NCBI RefSeq assembly: GCF_025950235.1
Contig: NZ_JAPDDT010000008.1
Coordinates: 62,001-126,000 of the forward strand
Reading direction: 5' to 3'
DNA length: 64,000 bases
Origin: Luteolibacter arcticus
GTDB taxonomy: Bacteria; Verrucomicrobiota; Verrucomicrobiia; Verrucomicrobiales; Akkermansiaceae
The notes below the pieces were generated by a model that was not told where the DNA came from, did not search any database, and saw only the letters and a program-made list of their open reading frames with translations. Positions 10,072-17,491 of this stretch are shown in pieces (within the stretch, counting starts at the first letter, position 1; every line of letters starts with the position of its first letter). The position numbers were made by a program, and so were the translations under genes.

Positions 10072-10108
10072 CATGTCAGGAGGAAAGGTGCCTTGCTTTC
10101 GACACGTT

Positions 10109-12742
10109 ATGGCGAGACTCATGAGGATGCGATTTACCGCGGTCTTCCTTGTCGCCGCTGGTGCCCTTTTCGCGGCGGATGATCCCTTGGCCGGCTACAA
10201 CGTCGTATGGGATAGCCCGAGCAAGAGCTCCGCCGATTCGATGCCGTTGTCTGGCGGCAATCTCGGGCTCAACGTGTGGGTGGAGGGCAACGATCTGCTG
10301 TTCCTCATCGGCAGTCCGAACTGCATGAATGAAAATGGGATGCAGGTGAAGCTCGGGCTTATCCGCGTGCACTTCGATCACGAGGTCTTTGCCAAAGACT
10401 TCCGCCAGGAACTCCGCCTTCGTGAAAGCGAGGTGGTGGTGAGCGGTCGTGCTCCATCCGGTGAAGCGGTGACCGCCACGTTGTGGTGCGAGGTGGACCA
10501 ACCGGTCATCCACGTGGGCATTCAGTCCGAGGTCCCGCGCACGCTCACGGCTTCCTATGAAACGTGGTCCGGCTATCAGGCGGCTCACCACAAGGGCGGC
10601 TTCGAGTGGGTCAAGCGTTTGCCAGAGGAGAATCCGCGCCGGCTACGCGACATGAAGGCGCAGGGTGTGGAGGACTTTGCGAAACACGTCCTGGATCCGC
10701 TTTCGAAGCTCACGCTCGGTGGACGACTCGATGCTCCCGGCATGGTGGCGGTGCCGCCCGCGCAGGGGAAGTTCAACGGCTTGGACACGCAGGTCACTGC
10801 CGTGGCCACCGTGGCTCCCGTGGCCAAGCTCGATCTCACGTTTACCTTGCGGATGGAGCAGGATGCCTCCTTGGCCGCGTGGAAGTCGGCGCTCGCCAAG
10901 TCCGGCCAACAAGCGGCGGCGTCACGAGTCAAGGCCCGTGCGGTTGCATTGGACTGGTGGAAAGGCTTCTGGGACCGCAGCCACATCTCGATCGCTGCGG
11001 ATGCCTCCCAGGACCGCAGTAAGGATCTGCCGTGGCAGGCAAGCCGGAACTATCAGCTCGTCCGCTACACGATGGCCGCCAATCCATCGGGGCGTGCGAT
11101 GACCCTTTTCAACGGCGGCGTTTTTGCCTGCTCCGGCAATCCGGACGGCCGCACATGGGACGGCTGCCAGTTCATGGGACAGAACCAGCGGCTGGTGTAT
11201 TGGCCGATGCTTCGTGCAGGGGATTTCGACCTGCTCAAGGTAGGCACCGATTTCTACCGCGACTGCACCGAACTGCGCCGCCGGCATGCGACAAAATTCT
11301 GGGACGTCGAGGGCGTCACCTATCCGGAACCGCTCAGCGTCTTCGGTCTCGATGCCATCGGCACCACGGCTCAAGGGCGTTCCTCGCCTGGCCACCTCCA
11401 CCACGATTACACGTCCAACATGGACTTCGCGCTCATGGCGCTGGAAATGGAGCGCTACACCGGCAAGGCGTTCCCCGGCTACATTGAGCCCGCGCTCGGC
11501 ATCATTGCTTACTTCGACAACTACTATAAGAAAGCGACCCGCGAGCGGACGGGCAAGCCGCTCGATGAAAACGGCCGCCTCGTGATCTACCCGTCAAGCG
11601 CTCGCGAGACCTACCACGGATGCACCAACAACACCGACGTCATCGCCGGACTCACCGCGCTCACCCGCGAGCTGCTTGCGCTCCCTAACGGACGCTTGTC
11701 CACCAGCCAGCGTTCCTTCGTTGAAGGCTTCCGCAAGCGCATCCCCGAGTTCGCAGTGGTGGAAAAGGACGGCAGGAAATTCTTCGCCGCTGCCAGGTCG
11801 TGGGAGTCGGTGTTCCAGAACGGCAACATGGAGTTTCCCCAGATGGATGTCTGCTTTCCGTTCTCGATCCTTTCCCTCGGTCGCAGCGACATGAGCCTGG
11901 CCCTGAACACCTGGGAACTCAGTCCGATCAATGCCGCCGTCCAGCAGCAGGAGCAATGCTGGTATCAGACTGCCATCAACCTCGCCCGCATGGGGCTGAC
12001 CACCCAGGCCGCGTCTTCGACCGTGAGGAAATTCCGGCACTCCGGCTATCGGTTCCCCACCTTCTATCATGTCCACTACGGAAACGGCACCGACGGCTTT
12101 TGCCACACTCCTGACATGGACCATGGCGGTGTCGCGATGATCGCGCTCCAGGAGATGCTGATGCAGACCGACGGCAAGCGCATCCTGTTAGGACCGGCAT
12201 GGCCCGCCGAGTGGAACTGCTCCTTCAAGCTCCACGCACCGTATCAGACGACGGTCAGCGGCCGGGTCGATGGCGGCAAGGTCGTCATCGACGAGGTCAT
12301 TCCGAAGTCCCGCCGCGGTGACATCGAGATCTTCCCGCTCAAGAAGTTGCCGGAGCCTCCGGTGTCCCAAGGCAAGACTGTCCGTGCCTCCGCGACCTAC
12401 CATCGGGCTGGCTACGAAGCTGCCAAGGCCGTGGACGGCGACGAGGCGACCCGCTGGGGAGGGGGAGAGGGCGCGCGCGAGGCTTGGCTCGAAGTGGACC
12501 TTGGAGCACCCACCGCCATCTCACGCGCCATCGTCAAAGAGCTCTCCTACGCGTCCACCGCGGAGTTCGCCATCGAGGCCCAACAGGCGGACGGTTCGTG
12601 GCTCGCCGTGGCGACCGGCACCACGATTGGACGGCATAGGGAATTGTCGTTTCCCGTTACAACGGCACGTGTCTTCCGGCTTCATCTTCGAAAGCTCACC
12701 GACAATGCAAACATCGAGGAGTTTCAATTGCTGGCAAAGTAG
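10109..12742 (+). CDS. DUF5703/GH95-like glycoside hydrolase with F5/8C domain
   Basis: About 877 residues, exported (RFTAVFLVAAGALFAADD). Starts at 10109, 10121 and 10127 are all in frame; 10109 is given, and a strong AGGAGGAAAGG lies about 20 bp before it. The open frame extends upstream inside the previous gene, but that part carries no signal peptide. The DUF5703-like N-terminus (SMPLSGGNLGLNVWVEGNDL) is followed by an alpha/alpha-toroid-like region with AMTLFNGGVFACSGNPDGRT, matching the 5860 protein on both sides of its LamG insert. Residues about 751-877 form an F5/8 type C (CBM32-like) domain (AVDGDEATRWGGG, LEVDLGAPTAI). It likely binds and trims a complex glycan; the exact activity is unproven. 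Confidence 0.82.
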   Translation: MARLMRMRFTAVFLVAAGALFAADDPLAGYNVVWDSPSKSSADSMPLSGGNLGLNVWVEGNDLLFLIGSPNCMNENGMQVKLGLIRVHFDHEVFAKDFRQELRLRESEVVVSGRAPSGEAVTATLWCEVDQPVIHVGIQSEVPRTLTASYETWSGYQAAHHKGGFEWVKRLPEENPRRLRDMKAQGVEDFAKHVLDPLSKLTLGGRLDAPGMVAVPPAQGKFNGLDTQVTAVATVAPVAKLDLTFTLRMEQDASLAAWKSALAKSGQQAAASRVKARAVALDWWKGFWDRSHISIAADASQDRSKDLPWQASRNYQLVRYTMAANPSGRAMTLFNGGVFACSGNPDGRTWDGCQFMGQNQRLVYWPMLRAGDFDLLKVGTDFYRDCTELRRRHATKFWDVEGVTYPEPLSVFGLDAIGTTAQGRSSPGHLHHDYTSNMDFALMALEMERYTGKAFPGYIEPALGIIAYFDNYYKKATRERTGKPLDENGRLVIYPSSARETYHGCTNNTDVIAGLTALTRELLALPNGRLSTSQRSFVEGFRKRIPEFAVVEKDGRKFFAAARSWESVFQNGNMEFPQMDVCFPFSILSLGRSDMSLALNTWELSPINAAVQQQEQCWYQTAINLARMGLTTQAASSTVRKFRHSGYRFPTFYHVHYGNGTDGFCHTPDMDHGGVAMIALQEMLMQTDGKRILLGPAWPAEWNCSFKLHAPYQTTVSGRVDGGKVVIDEVIPKSRRGDIEIFPLKKLPEPPVSQGKTVRASATYHRAGYEAAKAVDGDEATRWGGGEGAREAWLEVDLGAPTAISRAIVKELSYASTAEFAIEAQQADGSWLAVATGTTIGRHRELSFPVTTARVFRLHLRKLTDNANIEEFQLLAK

Positions 12743-12778
12743 CTCACGGAAGGAGGAACGAGTTGCTGAAGCGCCGGG

Positions 12779-13660
12779 TCACGCTTCCGTCGGAGTTCGT
12801 GCGTGTTGCTTGCGGTAGCTTGCAGGTGTCTTGCCCGTCATGCGCTTGAAGACCCGGGACAGGTAGAAGCGGTCGGCGAAGCCGGTCGCCTGCGCTATGG
12901 TATCGAGGCTGGCACTGGTGCGTACCAACATTCCGGCGGCCTCGCCGATGCGGAGCTTGTTGAGGAAGTGGCCCGGCGAGCAGTGGTACTCCTTCTGGAA
13001 GTGATCGCTCAGCGACCGCTGGCTCAAGCCGGCGTAGGCGGCGATGTCGGGGATGTGGATCGGCTCGGCGAAGCGGCGGCGCATTTCGTGAACCGCGCGA
13101 GCCAGCGCGATCGAGCGCTCGCCCGGCCACAGGTGTTCCCGGATCTCCACGACGAGACGATGGAGCAGCGCTTGGGAGCCGTGGTAGGCCAGCAGACGAT
13201 CGCCCCGGCCGATGCCGTCAAAGGCCGCGGAGATGCGGCCGATCTCGGCAATCGCTTCACGGTCCGCCGGCACCACGATGGGCCCCGGCCGGCGGACCGC
13301 GAAGCACAAGCTGAAGGTGAGCCAGAAGTGATTCACCGGTGTGTCGCCGCGGCTGTCGAAGGAGTTGCCTTCGGGGATCAGAACGACGTGGCCTGGCTCG
13401 AGCGCCACCGTATGGCCGGGGAAGACCACTTGGTGGCCGGCGACGGAATTGTAGTAGAGCCGCCAGAACGGGCTGACGGTGTTGGGAAACATCCACCAGT
13501 CGAGGCTGCGGAGAAATCCACACTCGTGGAGCACGACACGGCGACCGGGATTGGCCAGCTCAAGCGGATCGAATTCCATGCCCACGCCGGAGTGCGGGCT
13601 GTCGTAGCAGCCGCGATTGAGGTCGCGGACACTCGGGGCGGTCGCGTCGTCGGTTTGCAT
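12779..13660 (-). CDS. AraC-family transcriptional regulator
   Basis: A 293-residue regulator that converges on the 10109 hydrolase gene and diverges from the LamG/PEP-CTERM gene at 13839. An N-terminal cupin-like half (about 30-160, GHVVLIPEGNSFDSRGDTP) precedes an AraC double helix-turn-helix (about 190-290: HIPDIAAYAGLSQRSLSDHF, and FADRFYLSRVFKRMTGKTPA). The ATG at 13660 is preferred; a TTG six codons upstream is possible. The 178-bp divergent spacer contains a 21-bp-spaced direct repeat next to a promoter-like pair facing 13839, so this protein is a good candidate to control the 13839-20245 set. The inducer is unknown. Confidence 0.93.
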   Translation of the reverse strand: MQTDDATAPSVRDLNRGCYDSPHSGVGMEFDPLELANPGRRVVLHECGFLRSLDWWMFPNTVSPFWRLYYNSVAGHQVVFPGHTVALEPGHVVLIPEGNSFDSRGDTPVNHFWLTFSLCFAVRRPGPIVVPADREAIAEIGRISAAFDGIGRGDRLLAYHGSQALLHRLVVEIREHLWPGERSIALARAVHEMRRRFAEPIHIPDIAAYAGLSQRSLSDHFQKEYHCSPGHFLNKLRIGEAAGMLVRTSASLDTIAQATGFADRFYLSRVFKRMTGKTPASYRKQHARTPTEA

Positions 13661-13721
13661 TGGGTTTGCGGGCAGCAAGCGGGCAGGGGATGTGGGAAAC
13701 TCGGGAATTCAAGCGGTGGTT

Positions 13722-13748
13722 GCCGAAAAGTCCACAGATTTCGCCGAA
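13722..13748 (+). promoter_or_regulatory. Direct repeat GCCGAA, 21-bp spacing (AraC-type operator candidate)
   Basis: GCCGAA occurs at 13722-13727 and again at 13743-13748, exactly 21 bp apart and on the same strand. AraC-family dimers typically bind direct repeats about two helical turns apart. The downstream repeat ends 7 bp before a candidate -35 hexamer, the position expected for activation by contact with RNA polymerase. The adjacent AraC gene at 12779-13660 is the obvious binder; that link is inference. Confidence 0.5.
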
Positions 13749-13755
13749 GCATCCA

Positions 13756-13784
13756 TTGTTCCGGCAGAGGGGGATCGCTATCTT
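13756..13784 (+). promoter_or_regulatory. Sigma70-like promoter candidate for 13839
   Basis: TTGTTC (13756-13761) and TATCTT (13779-13784) are separated by 17 bp and lie 55 bp before the ATG at 13839. The matches to TTGACA/TATAAT are partial, as expected for an activator-dependent promoter. Confidence 0.4.
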
Positions 13785-13838
13785 GTCCCATGCACCCGGG
13801 AGGCCACTCGCGCTTGCCAATGTGTCGATTCAAATCCC

Positions 13839-14636
13839 ATGAAGCCCACAATCCTCCCCTCCCTCCTGTGCCTTGCCGTCGGCACCGCCACGGCACCCGC
13901 AGCCGTAACGCTCTTCGCTGAGTATCATCTGGGCGAGAACGGAAGTCTGGGTGCGAACAATCTGCCCTTGGACAGCGCGGGCACTCCGCAGGATTTCACT
14001 GGGCAGATCAGCGGCGGCACCACCACCGTGGGGACGACGGGTGTGTTTGCTCCCGACTCGACCCACTATCTCATTACTTCAGGTGCCACCAATGAAGGAT
14101 GGCACAGCGCCAACTTTGTCACGCTCCCCACGAACGATTTTGCCTTTGGCGTCTACGCGCGTGCCTCGTCCCTGGCCGCGGCAAATCAGGGAGACGTGTT
14201 CACTTTGGGAAGCGCGAGCAATTCGCCAGCCGGCTCGGGGGCATTCAAAATCAGCCTCGCCTCGAACGGATGGGCCGCGAGCGTCAACGGCGTTGCGTGG
14301 GTCGGCGGCACGAACGGGGTGGCCGGATCCTTCACCGCAGATCAGTGGGTCCATCTGGCGGTCGTTCGCTCGGGCGGCACAGCAACCTTCTACATCGATG
14401 GCGTCGCCCAAACCGGCACCTCCAGTGCGACGCCTGTGAACGGGGCCGCTCACCTCTCGGTGAACCCGGGCGGATTGACCTTCTTCGACGGCCATTTGGA
14501 CGAAGCCCGCGTGGTCACCTTCGACAGTGGTGAAAGCACCACGGTCATCCTGAACGCGCTGCAAGCCGTTCCGGAACCTTCGGGTGTGCTGCTCGGCGGG
14601 CTCGCCTTTTTGACTCTGCTCCGCCGGCGCCGCTAA
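13839..14636 (+). CDS. LamG-like domain protein with PEP-CTERM tail
   Basis: 265 residues. The ATG at 13839 begins a signal peptide (MKPTILPSLLCLAVGTATAPA). The body (about 22-235) is a LamG/concanavalin-like jelly-roll (FAEYHLGENGSLG at its start; WVHLAVVRSGGTATFYIDG and DGHLDEARVV near the end). The C-terminus is a PEP-CTERM signal: VPEPSG, a hydrophobic stretch, then LRRRR. The same LamG module opens the next two genes, so these three genes look like one module fused to different partners. It probably binds carbohydrate at the cell surface. It is the first gene of a same-strand run to 20245 with 31-43 bp gaps, which suggests an operon. Confidence 0.87.
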   Translation: MKPTILPSLLCLAVGTATAPAAVTLFAEYHLGENGSLGANNLPLDSAGTPQDFTGQISGGTTTVGTTGVFAPDSTHYLITSGATNEGWHSANFVTLPTNDFAFGVYARASSLAAANQGDVFTLGSASNSPAGSGAFKISLASNGWAASVNGVAWVGGTNGVAGSFTADQWVHLAVVRSGGTATFYIDGVAQTGTSSATPVNGAAHLSVNPGGLTFFDGHLDEARVVTFDSGESTTVILNALQAVPEPSGVLLGGLAFLTLLRRRR

Positions 14637-14667
14637 GGGCCATCGCGAGCCCATCCGCCAGAACTTC

Positions 14668-17448
14668 ATGAAATCCTCTGCCGCCATCGCCCTGCTATTT
14701 CCGCTGCTGCCGTTGGTAGCGGCAGGGGCGATTGGGACCTTCGCGCACTATCCCTTGGGCGAAGCCGGATCGCTGGGCACGAACAAGCTGCCCCTGGATC
14801 TCGGCGCAGGAGCCCGGCATTTCGCCACCGCACTTTCCGGCAATACCGCTGAGGTTACGACCGATGGCATGTGGGCCGCCGGATCCACCGCCGCGCTCAG
14901 CACCGCCAGCACCGCCGCGGACGGGTGGTACGGGAGCAATGTGTTCAGCGGTTTGCCCGCGGACAATTTCGGCTTCGGGGTTTTCGCCAGGGCGGGATCG
15001 ATCACCGGGACGACCGACGTGTTCACTTTGGGATCGTCCAACGCTTCGCTGAAGCTTTCGCTCGGAAGTTCCGGATGGGCTGCCAGCGCGCACAACGTAA
15101 GTTGGATCGGCCCGGCTTACGGCGTCGCAGGATCCTTTTCCCCGAACACCTGGGTGCATCTCGCCGTCGTCCGCAAAGCCGGCGTCAGCACCTTCTACCT
15201 CAACGGCGTCGCCAAGGGCACCTGGAGTGGAACGCCGATTCACAATTCCCCGCATCTCTCCGTGAATCCAAGCTCGAGCGGCTATTTCCACGGTGAAATG
15301 GACGAGGCGCGAGTGGTGACCTTCGCGGCCTCCGACGCCGATGCAGACATTCTGCATGCTTTGTGGGGAGCCGCCGAACTGCCGCCGACGCCTCCCGCAC
15401 AAACGTTGTTGGAGCAGACTTTCGCTACCGTGGCGGGCAAGCGCCATGTGGTGACCTTCACCCTCAGTCCCGGGGCCGGCCAGGCGGTGCTGCCTGGGAT
15501 GACCCTCGGCGTTGCGGGTGCTTCCACTTTGATCGAGCAAGCGCTGCCGCTCGAACTACCCGCTGGCGGCGGGAGTGCGCCGTTCCGGATCGCCTTCACC
15601 GCGGATGCCGCGCAGACCGTTGTCCGCATCACCCGTCCGGCCGGTGCCGCGACGCCCGATCCCGTGGTCACCGGCATGCAGGTGGTGGAGGCGGTCGAGC
15701 CCGCACCATCGGCCCAACCGAGCGCTGCCCAGCAATCCCAGATCGATCGCCGCTACGGGATGTTCATCCATTTCGGCATCAATACTTTCCACAACCAGCA
15801 GTGGACCGATGGCACCAAGCCGTCATCGAGCTACGCGCCGACAGGACTCGACGTGGACCAGTGGGTGAAAACCGCGAGGGACGCCGGGATGCGCCACATC
15901 ATCCTGACGGCCAAACACCACGAGGGCTTCTGCATGTGGGACTCGCCATGGACCACCTACGACGTGGCGTCGTCCCCGGTGCCAACCGACGTGGTGGCGG
16001 CGGCGGCTGCAGCCTGCGCGAAGTATGGCGTGGGTCTGGGCATCTACTACTCGCTGTGGGACCGCCACGAGCCCGCCTATGGCAACGATGCTGCCTACAA
16101 CCAGTACATGCTGCGGCAACTCGCGGAGCTGCTGGGCAACTACGGTCCGGTCTGCGAGCTGTGGCTGGATGGCGGCTGGGACAAGGCAAACACCCGCTGG
16201 GCGAACTCCGAGATCTACGATTTGGCCAAGCGCTTGCAGCCGGGTTGCCTGGTCAGCACCAACTGGACCGTCGGCACCGCGACCGATGCGGACTCGCATG
16301 GGATTGTGCCGGCCAACCAGCAGGAGGGGTTTCTGATCCGCTATTTCCCCAATGACTTCCGGCTCGCCGATCCCTACCTGGCGAAGTTTCCCGATCCCAA
16401 GCTCTTCAAGCATCAGGGCCAAGACTACTATCTGCCCTTCGAGGCCACCATCACGCTGAGCTCGGCCAACTACTGGTTCTACGACACGCGCGACACGACC
16501 ACCAAGCCGCTCGCCACGCTGGCCGACTACTACTACTCCGCGACCGCCCAAAACAATATCCTCATCCTGAATGCGCCGCCGGATCGCAGCGGGGTGATTC
16601 GCGAGGTGGACCGCCAGGGACTCTTCCAGTTGCGCGACCGGCTCGGCCTGAATCCCGGTATGCCCTTGCCGGAGAATGTCACCGGAGCGGCCACGGGCAC
16701 AGCCAGCGCGGTTTGGAACAATGACGTCGCCAACCACGGCCCGCAGAAGGCCCTCGACGGAGATCCCGGCACCCGCTGGGCCAGCGGCCCCGTGGGCCTG
16801 ACCAGTGCGAGCGTGGAGATCGACTTCGGCGCGCCGCGTTCCTTTGACCGCCTGCTAATCGACGAATTTGAAGTCGCCGCCGGAGTCGGGCGGATCCAAG
16901 CCTTCCATCTCGACGCTTGGGACGGCGCGGCCTGGCAAACCTTCCACACGGGCACGACCTGCCGCCGGCACTCTCTGCATGACTTCGCCCGCCAGCACTG
17001 TGCGAAGATCCGGCTGGTCATCACCTCGGCCAGCGATGCGCCGTCGATCTGGGAAATCCAAGCCCACGATGCCAGCCACGCCTTCTCCTCGTGGCGGGAC
17101 GAACGCTTTCCTGGTTCCGGGATCTTGCTGGAAGCCGATTGGGATGCCGATCCCGACGGCGATCGCTTGCCCAACCGGCTGGAGTTCGTGCTGGGCAGCG
17201 ATCCTCACGCTGCCACCTCCTTGCCGGTGCCGACACGGGACGGCGCGATGATGAAGCTTGCGCTCCCGTGGAATCTGGAAGCGGGCGGTGACTTCGGCTC
17301 GATCCGTTACTCCTTCGACCTTCACGAGTGGTTCGACTCCCTGAGCCCGGCCCACGCCGGAGTCCAAGTCGCGAGCGGCCCGCCGGGCCAGCGCGCCTGG
17401 CAGATTGATCCTGCGCAACTCCCTTCCTGGTTCTATCGGCTCGAATGA
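14668..17448 (+). CDS. LamG-GH29 alpha-L-fucosidase with F5/8C domain
   Basis: 926 residues, exported (MKSSAAIALLFPLLPLVAAG). Parts in order: LamG module (about 20-235, FAHYPLGEAGSLG), a beta-rich linker domain (about 245-340), a GH29 catalytic domain (about 355-670) with YGMFIHFGINTFHNQQW, LTAKHHEGFCMWDSPW and ELWLDGG, where D501 is the likely nucleophile. An F5/8 type C-like domain follows (about 678-810, ALDGDPGTRWASG), then the DPDGDRLPNRLEF motif near 826 and the short common tail. It would remove alpha-linked fucose from large glycans and stay on the substrate through two binding modules. It differs from the compact GH29 at 1-907. Family assignment is firm; specificity is unknown. Confidence 0.9.
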   Translation: MKSSAAIALLFPLLPLVAAGAIGTFAHYPLGEAGSLGTNKLPLDLGAGARHFATALSGNTAEVTTDGMWAAGSTAALSTASTAADGWYGSNVFSGLPADNFGFGVFARAGSITGTTDVFTLGSSNASLKLSLGSSGWAASAHNVSWIGPAYGVAGSFSPNTWVHLAVVRKAGVSTFYLNGVAKGTWSGTPIHNSPHLSVNPSSSGYFHGEMDEARVVTFAASDADADILHALWGAAELPPTPPAQTLLEQTFATVAGKRHVVTFTLSPGAGQAVLPGMTLGVAGASTLIEQALPLELPAGGGSAPFRIAFTADAAQTVVRITRPAGAATPDPVVTGMQVVEAVEPAPSAQPSAAQQSQIDRRYGMFIHFGINTFHNQQWTDGTKPSSSYAPTGLDVDQWVKTARDAGMRHIILTAKHHEGFCMWDSPWTTYDVASSPVPTDVVAAAAAACAKYGVGLGIYYSLWDRHEPAYGNDAAYNQYMLRQLAELLGNYGPVCELWLDGGWDKANTRWANSEIYDLAKRLQPGCLVSTNWTVGTATDADSHGIVPANQQEGFLIRYFPNDFRLADPYLAKFPDPKLFKHQGQDYYLPFEATITLSSANYWFYDTRDTTTKPLATLADYYYSATAQNNILILNAPPDRSGVIREVDRQGLFQLRDRLGLNPGMPLPENVTGAATGTASAVWNNDVANHGPQKALDGDPGTRWASGPVGLTSASVEIDFGAPRSFDRLLIDEFEVAAGVGRIQAFHLDAWDGAAWQTFHTGTTCRRHSLHDFARQHCAKIRLVITSASDAPSIWEIQAHDASHAFSSWRDERFPGSGILLEADWDADPDGDRLPNRLEFVLGSDPHAATSLPVPTRDGAMMKLALPWNLEAGGDFGSIRYSFDLHEWFDSLSPAHAGVQVASGPPGQRAWQIDPAQLPSWFYRLE

Positions 17449-17491
17449 TCCGGCTCCTGCTTTCGATTCCCCGACCTCGACAAAAACCCGA

